From positions 1,488,001 through 1,552,000 of the forward strand of contig BQMF02000001.1 in NCBI GenBank assembly GCA_027922465.2: a stretch of 64,000 nucleotides of DNA. Direction: 5' to 3'. The notes beneath the pieces were generated by a model. It saw only the letters and a program-made list of their open reading frames with translations, did not search any database and was not told where the DNA came from. This DNA comes from Turritopsis dohrnii. Its lineage: Eukaryota; Cnidaria; Hydrozoa; Anthoathecata; Oceaniidae. This document shows, piece by piece, positions 1 to 11,639 of the stretch; the first letter of the stretch is position 1; each line of letters starts with the position of its first letter. The position numbers and the translations under genes were made by a program.

Positions 1-33
1 CAAGTCACGTTGCAAATCGTTGTCAACTGATTA

Positions 34-484
34 CCGTAATGCATCGATTAAACGCCCCCTTCTTTTAAACGCCCCCTCGAATAGACGCCCCCCCCTTTTC
101 AGGAGATTTTTAGATAAACACCTCCCTCTATTAGACGCCCCCCTCGAATAGACGCCCCTCTCTAGAGAGGGGCGTTTATTAGAGACACACTAATTAAGGC
201 ATGTAGAACTACTACATTGCATTGTTTCAGCCTCAATGTTTTCATTTTGTATAAAAATATGGAAATTTGCGATAGACGCCTTTCTTTTTAAATTTTAAAC
301 TAACAGTTGGAAACTTTGTCTTTATTGACAATGATCTTGAAGATTAATTTTGTATATTTTTTATCGATGTTTATATTTAGTTTATATTTACGAAAAAAAA
401 GAGTTTCACAAAAATTCAATAGACGCCCCCTAAAAATTCAAAAAATTTAATAAACGCCCCGGGCGTCTAATCGAAGCATTACGG
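34..484. mobile_element. TA-flanked MITE rich in CGCCC repeats
   Basis: The left end reads CCGTAATGCATCGATTAAAC and the right end is its approximate reverse complement (GTCTAATCGAAGCATTACGG). Each end is flanked by TA, as expected for Tc1/mariner-type insertion. The interior holds many copies of (T)AAACGCCCC / (T)AGACGCCCC. There is no coding capacity. A related right end lies at the window end near 63890, and a degenerate relative at about 956-1339. Confidence 0.6.
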
Positions 485-1460
485 TATTGGCAACAACTGG
501 AACAAAACTGGGCAAAATCCTCAAAAAGTCACTGCGATGAAGAGTATTCTTATCGAAGTAGTGTATACATTTCTTTAAAAATTCACTTCATTGCAGTGAT
601 TTTCAACAAATTTGCCCATTGAGAATGACTTGGTTTTAAGAAATAGAGAATCCTTATTGCCAAATAAATTTTCCTGAGGTCTGCTAATCGACTGTTAAAT
701 CACAGGTTTATTTTTAACGAACAGGATTATTCAAAAGATATGAGAGTTAGAATCTCTTCAATTGTCAATTTCCAGTCGAAACAGTTAGTAATACCAAAAA
801 AAAATTTTATAACGTAATTACTTCGATTAGTATGAACGATTTAAGGTCTACTTGTCATACCATCATTCCTTAATAGCAAGTTATGAAATTATATATATGT
901 GCTGCTGGACTGTAATCATAATAACATAGTTCTATTTTTGGATGTTAATGAAGTACTGTAAATGACTGATTAAGCGCCCAATGCTCAATTAACCGCCCAT
1001 TCTAAATAAGCGCTTACCTTTATGCTTAATGTTTTAAGCAAGCTCCCAGGGCTCCGATAAGCACTCAATCTGGACTGGACACTAACTTGGACTAGTTTAA
1101 GTTTGTAAATGACAATATAACATCAATAGTACTGAAGTGTTTCAAAGCAACAAGAGTTGCCTGAAAATAGAAATTATCCAATTTCAGCTGAACATATTAC
1201 CAGTTAATATAGAATATAATTCATTCTTTTTCTATAACATAGTAAACAAAACAAAACAAAAAATATAAATAAACATGTTTTGAAAGTAGATGCCCAGTGC
1301 TCAATTAGCCGCCCAATCCAATTTAACGCCCATTTATGGTAATGGAATTAATAGAACAATCCATTCACAATGAGATATGGCATAAAAATAGAATATCAGG
1401 AAAGGGCAATTACGCTAAAATATTTTGATTTAAATACACAGAGAACGTTACCGAATAACA
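485..1460. other. Intergenic; contains a degenerate relative of the first MITE
   Basis: No coding exon is recognised. About 956-1339 begins TACTGTAAATG, ends CATTTATGGTA, and contains GCGCCCAATGC and CCGCCCAAT repeats resembling the element at 34-484, so it looks like an old diverged copy. The remainder is AT-rich and unassigned. It would contain the promoter of the VOC gene, but no motif is convincing. Confidence 0.35.
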
Positions 1461-1515
1461 TTTCAGTGAAATAAAAGTTCGGAAAGTATCTCTAATATAT
1501 GAAGCATAAGAAGAC

Positions 1516-3355
1516 ATGGATGTAAAGGAGAAACAAACCAACGGTGACCGATCCGATGAAGCCGAAATGATACCTCTGCATTGGAAGAAAAATCAAGAAC
1601 GTCGTGGATTAGGTGAGTTGTTTTTTTTTGTTGTTGTTGTTTTTTTTACTATCGGGAGAATTTCTGATGACTTCTTAGATGGATTTTCACTTCTTGCAAA
1701 TTTTCCACGGAAGGAAACAAAATCGAAAAATGCAAATGATTACGACAGAAAGTCTGCGACATTTGTCGATTCGCACGGTTCTCTTTTTACTTGAATATAC
1801 TGACCAGAAACAAAAAATCTAATAAAAAGTATAGACCACGTTGACGACGAAACCCTATTCTAATAATCACCTGGCTAAAGCCGCTGACTAAAAACATTTT
1901 TGATCACAGGGCCGTAATTTCTTTAAAAATATTGAAGGGGCTAAAAACGAGCGAAGGAGCGAAGCAAGCGAAAAAATATTTTGAGCAGGAGGTCGGGGGG
2001 ACGCTCTTAGCCCACCAGCAGGGATTGTAGGGGGTCGGAACACCCTTATGAAAAGTTTTCCCTAACACTTACTTTGCTTCAATTTTTCTTGAAATTATTC
2101 CAAATTCTAGCTTTTTAGTGTTTTAAAAACAATTTGTTTTTTCAATCAAAAAAATATTTGGTCGTGCTTCTGATCATGCTCGCAAATTGAACGTTATCCT
2201 ACAGTGTGGTTTGGCTATGAAAACATTTTTCTTAAACAATAAAATTATCTCGTCACTAACACCCATCATAAATCATAAATTCCTTCACTACATCAATTTT
2301 AGCAATCAATATCGCGATCAATATCGTATCCAGACCTTCTTGTCGTTAAACTGAATTACAGTTTGATTTATAACAATTGAAGGGGTATCAAGTACGAGGT
2401 TGTGCTGTCTTAACAACATGCTGCGACTCAGTTCCTAAACGAATCGGTTGGTCTAAGTCAGCCATGTTATCTTTTCTAGATTTTCAAGCAACTAATAAAG
2501 AATATTCTATGTTTCAATACAGGTGATCTCATCTACAAAGCGAATCACATTGGAATAACAGTCAGCGATATTGGTCGGTCTCTATGGTTTTATTCCGACA
2601 TACTCGGTCTTCAACAAATTCGAAGACCAAATTTCGATCGACATGGTGCATGGTTGACCATGGGTAACATCGAGTTGCACCTTCTTCTCGGTCAACCGGT
2701 CGTTCCATCTGGGAAGGATCTCATAGTGGGTCACATTTCTCTTGAAACTACCAACATACAGGCAGTGCTGAAAAGACTTCAAGAATTGGAAATACCGTTT
2801 GAGACCAATGTGTCTGTTCCAAAAGGTGATGAAAGAGAGGGGATAGTAACTCAGTTTTTCCTGAGAGATCCTGATGGCTACTACATTGAGCTGTGCAATT
2901 GCGACGTCCTCACCGAATTCTGCTTGGGAAATGATAAGCTGTATATTGAGGGATACGAAGAGAGTGGAATGAAGGCTGTCGACATTGCAATTTTGTCCAA
3001 GACCATACTTCAGGCTAAAAGTGCTAAAAAAAGAATTTCTGAAAAGGAAAAGCACTTGACGAAGGTATTAGAGAAGTTTGAAATGGATGATGAAACAGAT
3101 TACACGAGCGTGGTCGTCGACGAAGAAAAGTTGAAGAACTTGGTCATGCGTACGAAGATCTATGGCGATATTGTGCAAGGCGAGACCGAAGAAAGCTTAC
3201 GTCTCATTCTGCAAAAGGTAAACAACGATGTACCGGATGCGATTGCTTACATTAAAGCTAAACATGGTGATAAGCAAATGTTTCAACCACCATCTTATTA
3301 CAAAAACAATGAAGCAAAAATTACACCAGAAGTTATTCAAATCAAAACACACTGA
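1516..3355 (+). CDS. VOC-superfamily (glyoxalase/dioxygenase fold) protein, copy 1
   Basis: Two exons: 1516-1612 and 2523-3355. The intron starts GTGAGT and ends ATACAG, in phase 1. The protein is 309 aa. After a short polar N-terminus, residues 37-158 form two VOC modules: the first begins NHIGITVSDIG and the second begins IVGHISLE and ends with DPDGYYIEL. Candidate metal ligands are H41, E83, H103 and E155, the usual His/Glu pattern of this fold; the substrate cannot be told. Residues about 160-309 are charged and mostly helical and match no family I recognise. Homology with copy 2 starts at a TTTCAG (1461), which may be the acceptor of a 5' UTR intron. The ATG is the first in the exon and is shared by both copies. 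The reverse strand carries a long shadow ORF here. Confidence 0.85.
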
Positions 3356-3545
3356 TTAATTGTTTTTCATCAGTTTTAATCCTTTGAATATAAATGTTTG
3401 TATTTTGTTATGTATTCGATTTTGCTTTCTTTTGGACTCTAACCAAGACAAAGCTTGGTCCTATTCGCTAAAGATAAGATAAGTTGACGTGAACAAACAT
3501 TTGGCCTTCATTGCATAAAGATCAGTTTATTTCAACTCTCGTGCT

Positions 3546-3754
3546 TCAAGAAAAAACATATTTAGGGCGTGTCTTTAGCATTTGGTATTTGAGACTTCGT
3601 GATAGCAGCTTGTAGAGTGTAGTGAATAATATAATTCGTTTCTTTCTTGAGAATTATTGTAATTACAGGTAGGATTTTAATTGACGTATACTGATATACT
3701 TAAGTCACAAAATAAGGAAGGGTTTATCGCATAATTTACCATTGTTTTTTTCTT
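3546..3754. other. Short intergenic stretch
   Basis: Homology between the two VOC duplicates ends near 3535. Nothing recognisable lies between there and the LINE tail. Confidence 0.3.
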
Positions 3755-4190
3755 TTGTTGTATTTGTATTTGTATTTCTAAAATATTTATACAGGATTGT
3801 CGTTTCAGTATATACATGTATCTACAATGTAAAACAACTGCTTTTCAAACGAGTTTTTTTCCAAAATGTTTATACAGGATAATCACGAAGATTGATTAGG
3901 TAAGAAAAAAAAGCAAACAAACAAGCTGAGTATAAAAGCTTCATTAAGACCATAATGACCCGCTTATCATCAGTGCTGAGCTCAAATTGCCACAAGAGAA
4001 ACACCAAAGTGTTTCTTAAGTAGCGTTTTGAACTTAGCAGGAGACTCCTCTTTCCTCAAACTGAGTGACAGTTCATTATAAATCCTTGCGCCAGTAAAGT
4101 ATAAAGATTTACGTGCATGTTCTGTTCTCACACGTGGGAGACGCAGTACAAAATTATTGTTTTGAGTGACAGTTCGATGCTGAACTATCG
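3755..4190 (-). mobile_element. 5'-truncated LINE 3' end
   Basis: Read on the minus strand, about 4185-3985 encodes a typical C-terminus of a CR1/L2-type LINE polyprotein (PRVRTEHARKSLYFTGARIY, then NELSLSLRKEESPAKFKTLL) and then a stop. The 3' untranslated part ends near 3757 in a short tandem AAATAC tail, as many LINEs do. Only the extreme 3' end is present, so the copy is dead. Confidence 0.65.
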
Positions 4191-4370
4191 AGAAATAATC
4201 ATTAAAGTTCTCACTGTTTTATTTATTTATTTTGTATTTATCATCGGTCTCTGCCTATTGCGACCAGCCAATTCCAGGAAAGAAGCTGTGCGATGGAGGC
4301 TAATACTCAAGTTGGATCATGTAAGATCGGGGAAACATGTTTTGTCTGAAAAGGCAGAAGTATTTGTTGA

Positions 4371-4406
4371 GGGGGGAGGGGGGGGGGGGGGGGGGGGGGA
4401 GGGGGG
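4371..4406 (+). repeat. G-rich homopolymer tract
   Basis: This is a run of G broken by only two A residues. It creates spurious poly-Gly/poly-Pro reading frames on both strands. The flanking sequence, 4200-4900, shows no gene; from about 4820 it may be the 5' UTR of the LINE that follows. Confidence 0.8.
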
Positions 4407-5254
4407 AATAGACTCTCTTGGCATGTCTCTATTTGATGTGATAATTTATTGAAAGTTATCTCTAATTGTTGCATGGAGATTTGAAATGAAGAAAAATTTA
4501 TAATCAGGAAATTAACTCGTAGCAAAACAAGGAGGGATTGGAAAGATGAAATAGTGGGGTTCGAACTGTATTTCACTGTTGAGGTCTCTCCTCCACGTTT
4601 GCTAATGACCTTATGAATAGTCCAAAATGCTGAACAAGTACAAACGAAGTGCAATCAACGGAAAGAGGAAAGACCATGTCTTCGAACTTTGAGAAATTGC
4701 TGATATTCAACAAGTTCAAGAAAGCAGGTTTTCCAGACCGGTTTTTCGTAGTTTTGAAGAAAAGTATTATGAAAAACAAGAGGAAGACGGAAAGATAGAT
4801 ATAATGTGTAAACCAAACAATTTCCTACGCACGCGCGGGCGGAACTTGAATAATCGCAGAATCCCTGTGTTCAACACTGCAGGACACTGCAGAAGCTTCC
4901 TCGGCAACGGACGCGTTTTTGACGTCGCTTCATATGTCTGGTGTTTTTTACTACAAATACAGATAAAAACTACTTAAATTGTCGACAATTTACCTCAAAT
5001 CTCGATTACGACTGGGGCAGGAGCTCATTGGACCCTTGTCGTGGTTTATTTGTTATGGTAAACAAAGAAGTTTAAAAGAAGAACGTCATTTATATTAACA
5101 AGCCTATTAATTTTTGTGTTTGGTATTGCGGCAGATGGTCATTTACAACCGAATCTAACCTTGCTGAAAGAAATGCCGGCTGTTAAGAGAGAGATGGTCC
5201 GCGCCGATTTCTTATTAACGCAATCATGAATGTTTGTTTCGTCTTCTAATATCT

Positions 5255-5281
5255 GGCGATATCGACTCGAATCCCGGACCA
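5255..5281 (+). other. 2A-like ribosome-skipping motif
   Basis: The translation reads GDIDSNPGP, matching the 2A consensus D(V/I)ExNPGP except that the conserved Glu is Asp. The expected break is between the Gly codon ending at 5278 and the Pro codon at 5279. It is preceded by the hydrophobic LFRLLIS typical of 2A contexts. 2A-like sequences at the N-terminus of CR1-type LINEs are known from several invertebrates; activity of this copy is not shown. Confidence 0.75.
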
Positions 5282-8214
5282 GCACCAAAGTGCCCACAGT
5301 GTGTTAAAACAATAAAAAGCAACCAAAAAACACACGTATGTAAAATTTGCTTTCAGTCATCGCATTTCAAATGTGTAACCAAAATCAAACATCAAATTGC
5401 AAGACAGTCTTGGACTTGCCATAATTGTATAGGGTATGCACTTCCTTTACATAACATGAGAAGTATGGCAGACCTAAACACCACTGATACCCCTCTAACA
5501 GAACAGTTACAGATTAATGGCCAATATGATCATCAAAGCAATCTCAACCACTGGTATGTGGCTCATCTCAATACTCGATCAATTTGCTCAACTTTTGATG
5601 TATTTCAAATATTCATGACCACTCACAATTTTGACATTATTTCCGTATCCGAAACCTGGCTAAGAAATGATGAGAATCTCCTAAAGTACGTTCAAATACC
5701 AGATTATCAACTGACCTACAAAAATCGAGGTGAAAGGCGAGCTGGTGGCGTCGGAATTTTTGTAAAAAATCATATCAATTTCAAAGTTCACAACGATCTC
5801 AATAACATCGATTCCGACCTAGAACACCTATGGATAGAAGTTGCTGGAAAAAACAAGAACAGTTCCTTTCTCCTCGGTACGTTTTACCAACCAAGTTCAG
5901 TTGAGGAGGAAAGAAGAATCTGGCTAGAAAAATTTGATCGTACCATTGCGCAAGCTCATACAAAATGGCTAGGGCCTCTGATTATCACCGGTGACTTCAA
6001 CATCAACCTGCTAAAACCTCAGCAACAGCAGTTACAATCAACCACAACATATCTTGATATCCTACCGAGTTACAGCCTGACGCTGCACATCTCTGAACAG
6101 ACAAGAGAGGGGAAATCGCTTATTGATCATGTCATTACAAACTTTCTATCAAAAGTATCTCGGCATGGTGTCCTCCCTGCTGACACAATAAGCGACCATG
6201 ATGCACCGTTTATTACAGCCAACATACGGAAAGAGCGATACGAAAAAAGATACAAATATATACGCAATGAAAAGAACTTCAATTTACATGGCTACATTAC
6301 TGATTTCAGTCGTCTGCCTCTGAACCTTATCTATGCTTTTGATGATCCCGAGGAACAAATATCAGTCCTGAATGATCTCATCACCACATGTATCGATGAA
6401 CATGCGCCACTTAAGCGCACAAAGATTATTCGCCCTCCTGCTCCCTGGATGAAAAACCCAGAAATAACTCTATCCCAAAACGAAAGAGACACACTTCGTA
6501 ATGTCGCCCATCGCACACAAGAAGAAGAGGGATGGAAGAATTTCAAAGCAGCTCGAAATAAACTGAAACAAGTAATCAAATCAGCAAAAAGTGACTTTAT
6601 AAAAGCAGCTCTCTTTCGTCAAAGAAACAGAAAGAAGTCTGGCAAACAATCCATCGGATACTGTCACCCAGTCCAAAAAAAAAATAAAATTCGATCCAGA
6701 AGCACTCAATGATTATTACACCGCCCTTGCCGAATCAATATCTATCGTAAAAGAAGTACCAATAGATCATCTGAATACTCCCGACCAACACAACGCTTTC
6801 AAAATCAATTCTGTTACTACTAAAGATATAAAAGGAGAGCTTCAACAACTCCGTAATGACTGTTCGACTGGACACGATAATATACCAGTCAAATTTATTA
6901 AACCCGTCAAACATTCTCAAGCATCACCAATCACTAACATCATCAAAAACTGCATCGCCAAGTCAGTATTCCAATCCAATTGGAAAATCAGTCGAGTGTG
7001 TCCAATTCCAAAGGTAGAACATCCTCAAGCACCACAAGACTTCCAGCCAATATCTGTTCTCCCCAGGGAGATCATAAGTAATCATACGGCAAACAACATC
7101 TAAATACATCTAAAATCTTAATACCTATAAAGACACGCAGTCAGGTTTCCGAAAGGATCATTCTACAACGTCACTGCTACTAAGAATGAAAGACGATATC
7201 ACGAAGTCGATGAAAAGAAGCGAAATCACCTTAGCTGTCCTCACAGACTTCTCAAAAGCTTTTGACACCGTACACCATCAGCTGCTATTGATCAAACTTA
7301 AAGAACACAACTTCGCCAACACTGCGATTAAGCTGATAGAAAAGTATCTGTCTGGATGTAAGCAATTTGCTCAAATTGATGATACTAAGTCTACCACCAA
7401 GGATATCAACTATATCAACTGTGTACCACAGCGAAGCATTCTTGGTCCGATGTTATTTAACCTATACGTGACCAGTATGTCCAACCACGTCCGTAGTACG
7501 TGCCTTCAATATGCAGATGATACCAACATAAGAACATTAGAGATTGCGCACAAAGTCTCGAAGACGACTTGAACTCCCTTGCAAGCTGATCAACAGAGAA
7601 CAACCTGATCTTCAACCAACTCAAAACAAAATCTATGTTATTTGCTACGTCTGCCATGTTCAAAGCGCACAATCTCGGTGATCCGAACACATATAACATT
7701 AATCACCTTGACCAGACAATAGAACGAGAGAAGACGATGAAAATACTTGGAGTCATCTTTGATGAAAAACTTCAATGGAAAGAGCATATAAATAAGCTGT
7801 TATCTTGCGGTTATTTGACGCTGAGAATGATAAAAAATTCAAAAGATTTACACCATTCCACCTGAGGAAAAGTTTAGCTGAAATGTGGATCTTCACTAAA
7901 CTTGATTACTGCAACATCGTATTCATGGAATCGTCCGAAAATTTGAAGAAACGGCTGCAAAAACTTCAGAATGCAGCAACAAGTTACGTCACTAACCACT
8001 ATAGTAGAACTTCTAACACCGTCAACCTAAAATGGCTTCCGATCAAAGAAAGAATGGAGTTCTCAGCAGCAAAGATAGTATACAAATCCATCTACGATGA
8101 GTACTGGCCTGAACATCTGAATAATTGGTTTCGTGAACCAAATGAACGTCTACGAAATGCAGGAAATTTTAAACTGCCGACGTCAAATTTTAAGAACTCA
8201 TTTCTAGACGTAAC

Positions 8215-9058
8215 GAGAATTTCGTTCTCAACAAACAAAGTTTTTTGACGCAATATACATGAGATATGCGTGGGTGATGAAAAAATTGCCAATCAGATGC
8301 GCATGTCTGGCAAATTTTACTATTGATCATGCGTTGCCCTGTCACTTAGGTGGATTCACAATCCAACGACATAACAATATTCGTGATATTATGTCATTAC
8401 TGCTAAAAGAAGTGTGCCGTGATATTGCAGTGGAACCAACATTGGTTGATGCTACTATAGAATCGAATGATTTGCCATCTTCATCCATCAAAGGAGCTGA
8501 AGCTAGAGCTGATGTTAGTGCAAATGGGTTTTGGCAACGGTATCAAAGAGCATTTTTCGACGTGTGTAACCTTATCGCTCCTAGTTACCGTAACAAATCA
8601 ATTGTTGCTACGTTATCATCGATGAAAAAACAAAAAAAGCGTTGCTACAACCAGAGGATACAAGAAATTGACAAGAGTACGTTTACCCCTCTGATATTTG
8701 GTGCAACTGGTGGAATTGGCCGTGAATGCTTCATTTTTTTGAGTAAATTAGCGGAGAAGCTTGCAAAGAAGCAAAAATGTCACAAAAGTGAGATCGTATC
8801 TGGTTTAAGACGCAAGATATCATTCGTTTTAATCAGATCAGTTGTGACCTGCCTGAGAGGTGAACGATCAAGTCGCTTCTTTACCCCAGATCAAGCTACC
8901 AGGAAAGATCAGAAATTGACGGATATCCTGACGAAAATTGAGAAGTGACTTTTTTAGATAAACCATTTGTAAGAGCATTTATATTGCCTATTCTTATGCA
9001 TGCGTGTTCATGTATCGACTCATCGTTTATTTTGTAAAATATATATTATCTATCATTC
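8215..9058 (+). mobile_element. 5'-truncated REL-type LINE nested in the CR1-like LINE
   Basis: A perfect 14-bp target-site duplication (TTTCTAGACGTAAC) lies at 8201-8214 and 9059-9072. Between the two copies an open frame ends at 8946-8948 and encodes the C-terminal part of a restriction-like-endonuclease LINE: DAIYMRYAWVM, a CxC/H/C knuckle, ARADVSANGFW and then FFDV in place of the usual FFDVRVF, and GGIGREC. It matches in order the C-terminus of the element at 34849-38035, so both belong to one family. The 5' truncation and target duplication fit target-primed reverse transcription. Confidence 0.85.
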
Positions 9059-9299
9059 TTTCTAGACGTAACTAGCAAAGTATTCAACGATTTACCATTG
9101 AGCATACGTAAAGAAAGTAATTCTAACAACTTCATCAGAAAATCCAAGAGATACCTTTACGACAAGGCTCTTACCAGAACAATTACCGAATGACTTTTAT
9201 ATTAGGGAGATTCGTAAAACCGACGAGCCTGTTACACGAAAAAATAAATTACTTGTAAAAATTAAAATAATAAAAAGTTACTTTAGAGATTTAAAGTAA

Positions 9300-9590
9300 G
9301 TAACGGGAGTTTTTTAGTCCTTGGGCTTCCATCCGTAATGGTTGGTTCTTCCGCCCGCCGACTTGCAACTATTAGTTGACTTAGTTGACTTACCGCCAGA
9401 GATACGTATAGCATTGCTCCAACTTGCCCGAAGGCCATTGTGCAGTCAGTCGATGGCTCCTAATGGGCTGATACGCTGCTTTTAAAGCGCATCGGAGTGG
9501 TGTATTGAGATGCGACATGACTGGACTCGAACACGGGTCGCAGCGGTCGCACTCAAAGGTACAAACCACTACACCATCGCTAGCCTTTTC
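9300..9590 (-). mobile_element. tRNA-derived SINE
   Basis: On the minus strand the head begins near 9584 and contains an A box, TGGTGTAGTGG (9576-9566), and a B box, TGTTCGAGTCC (9533-9523), with the spacing of a tRNA-type pol III promoter. The head does not fold into a full tRNA and is followed by about 220 bp of unrelated body, which is why it is called a SINE and not a tRNA gene. A short AT-rich tail lies toward 9300. Confidence 0.65.
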
Positions 9591-9779
9591 TTGTATCAAA
9601 AGAAACATCATTACTTTGCATGCTTACTTCAAGTGTTGATGCGAAGTTTCTAATGACTTTGTTGGGAAAAATTCACGATCAACTCTACTAAGTTGTATAT
9701 AATTCCCTACAAATTTATAGAAAAATAGTTTCGTGTAAACGGAAACATGATTTTTCTGAATCCCGCTAATAGAACAAAA

Positions 9780-9935
9780 TATTGATAATTAATGTTGTGT
9801 TAATTTGTATTTTCACATTCTTTTATAACACACAGGCACAATTTCATACGCTATTTCAGGAGAAGAGCCAATGTAATATTTGGAACTTGAAATATAAACA
9901 ATTATTATTGTTATTATTATTAAGATGGCGATTTC
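9780..9935 (+). repeat. Retroposon 3' tail with (ATT)n, copy 1
   Basis: About 120 bp ending in an ATT/GTT microsatellite. The sequence GCTATTTCAGGAGAAG...TTGGAACTTGAAATATAAAC recurs in reverse orientation at 12085-12200, also ending in a TAA/TAT microsatellite. The two are copies of one retroposon 3' end; no coding part is visible. Confidence 0.5.
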
Positions 9936-10009
9936 ATCATCCCACCCAATCGTTTTGAATAAAAGAAACAGACAGTGTTCATCGAAATACCTTATTGTGA
10001 GAAAAACGA

Positions 10010-10470
10010 ATCTCTCTCAAAACGATTCCTGAAAAGGTTCAACAACTTTACAAACAACCAATTGACCACCTTCATAAAAATGGAAAACACGAAAAGTCAA
10101 GAGCCTTTTCAAACCGTAGGACAATAATCCTCATGTGTCTTGCAAAATCTACAAGGGTACCTGTTCTTGTGGTGAGTTTTATGGCAGTGAAACAAATCGC
10201 AATTTGGAGACCAGATGGGCTGAGCACGAAGACGTAAAAAAGGACTCGGAACCAGCAAAACACCTCTATGAATTCCCTGACCACTCGTTTACGTGGAGAG
10301 TAATTATGAATGCACCAATTTTCGTGAACGCAGAAATCTTGAAGCTTCGTTTATACACACTATGGGAGCTAAACTTAACAACCAACAAGAAGCACAACAA
10401 CTCTATTTGTTCCGCAACCGCATTACTTGAATGTACATACAGTGTGTGCCAGAGAATTTCGGTCTGAGAC
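10010..10470 (+). mobile_element. Penelope-like element remnant (GIY-YIG endonuclease part)
   Basis: The frame from 10135 encodes YKGTCSCGEFYGSETNRNLE, then TRWAEHEDVKK and HSFTWRVIMNAP. This is the CxC...Y-G-T-R...EH arrangement of the GIY-YIG nuclease at the C-terminus of Penelope-like elements. The usual YVG is FYG-S, so the second half of the signature is damaged. Upstream (10010-10130) carries fragments of the linker in other frames. It is a dead fragment without RT. Confidence 0.6.
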
Positions 10471-10686
10471 TTTAACAATCTATAACTTTTCATACATATA
10501 TCATTAAATGTGACGAAACCAGAGATCACAGTTAAACGCGAATTGAAGATTCAAGAGGCTTGGAAACTATATTGTAAGTGTTTTCAACAGATTCATTTCT
10601 TATTCCCTAATGCCCATGTCATGGCCAACACAAAACAATAATAAGTTTCTTATCATTATAATAAAAATAACATAATCACCTTTATA

Positions 10687-11617
10687 CCGTGGCTGATTTG
10701 GCCCATTCGTTACGAGTTTTAATAACTGTCGCTGAAAGTTGTTCCCAAACTGGCGGCCGCCAGTTGTAATACGCGGCCGGTAGTTATAACACGCGGCCGC
10801 CAGTTACAACACCCGACTGTCAGAACTCGCAGGTGCTGCCAGTAAAAACCGAGGAGGGATAATCTGGTCTGTGAAATAATCACTTTCCAAGGTGGATTGG
10901 GATAATCTGGTCTGTGAAATAATCACTATGAAAAATTTTAATGTTGATCAACAACAAGATGGCCGAAGATCAGCTATACGAAAAGGTATATATATAATAC
11001 AAGTCGTTATGAATTTGTAAGCATGTGCTATCCAGATCTTGATGCATACATGTTTATTAAACGACAATGGCGGACAGTACGTTATGAGTAACTGTTATCA
11101 CTTCATTCTTTCAAAGGCTTTAGACTGTGTTGTAAACGCACTGAATCAAAGTCCAACTTAAATCATATGAACCACCTTATAACGTAGGCAAGTGACTGTT
11201 TTTTTGTTGATTGTTAAAAAGTTGAAATAATATTATTGATCTAAGACTCAGCTGTGTTGTCTTTGGCAGGAAAACATCCGACATAATCAATGCCATTTGT
11301 GATAATCCTAGGAATTCGTGTAAACTAGAGTATTTGTTTTGAAATTTGAAACTGGCGGCCGCGTGTTATAACTGGCGGCCGCGTGTTGTAACTGGCGGCC
11401 GCGAGTTAGTAATTGAGAAAACAAACATTCTGCAGACAAAGAAAATAATCTTCAGGACCAGATCTGCAATATTTTGCAGGCCAGCTGCTAAACATCAGCA
11501 GTTAACGGCAACTTTAACTAGCGGCCGCGAGTTGTAACTGGCGGCCGCCAGTTTGGGAACAACTTTCAGCGACAGCTATTATTAAAACTCGTAACAAATG
11601 AACCAAATCAGCCACGG
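10687..11617. mobile_element. 931-bp long-inverted-repeat element with GCGGCCGC subterminal arrays
   Basis: Inverted ends: CCGTGGCTGATTTGG on the left and its complement CCAAATCAGCCACGG on the right, continuing inward with few mismatches through GTCGCTGAAAGTTGTTCCC and into CAAACTGGCGGCCGCCAGTT. The ends are flanked by TA (10685-10686 and 11618-11619). Inside each arm are tandem (G)CGGCCGC-GTGTTGTAACTG units. No transposase is present. It resembles a foldback-type, non-autonomous Tc1/mariner-like element. Confidence 0.75.
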
Positions 11618-11639
11618 TACCCTACTATCTTTTTTTTAA

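Larger units (their letters stand above)
5219..9240 (+). mobile_element. CR1-like LINE with 2A-like N-terminus, PHD-like finger, AP endonuclease and broken reverse transcriptase
   Basis: The frame 5219-6712 is open but has no in-frame ATG upstream of the 2A-like motif. It encodes a 2A-like peptide, a Cys/His treble-clef or PHD-like finger (CPQC, CKIC, HFKC, WTCHNC) and a complete APE endonuclease with ETWL, GGVGIF, GDFNINLL, LIDHV and SDHD motifs. A run of A near 6675 shifts the frame, and the polyprotein continues to about 7060. The RT core is at 7186-7572: FSKAFDTVHH, VPQRSILGP (normally VPQGS) and YADD. Further frames follow at 7635-7865 and 7863-8214. A second LINE interrupts the copy at 8215-9058, after which it resumes (DVTSKVFNDLPLSIRKES) and stops at 9191. 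It has several frameshifts, a deletion around 7070-7140 and a missing start, so it is a pseudogene. Clade CR1 is inferred from the domain order. Confidence 0.85.

Noticed and set aside
2582..3055. 157-aa minus-strand ORF, repeated at 15480-15953
   Set aside because: It is antisense to the VOC exon in both duplicates; its conservation follows from the sense gene.
4117..4654. ORFs with poly-Gly or poly-Pro
   Set aside because: They exist only because of the G homopolymer tract and share no other protein feature.
9523..9584. A functional tRNA gene
   Set aside because: A and B boxes are present, but the acceptor and other stems do not pair; it is a SINE head.
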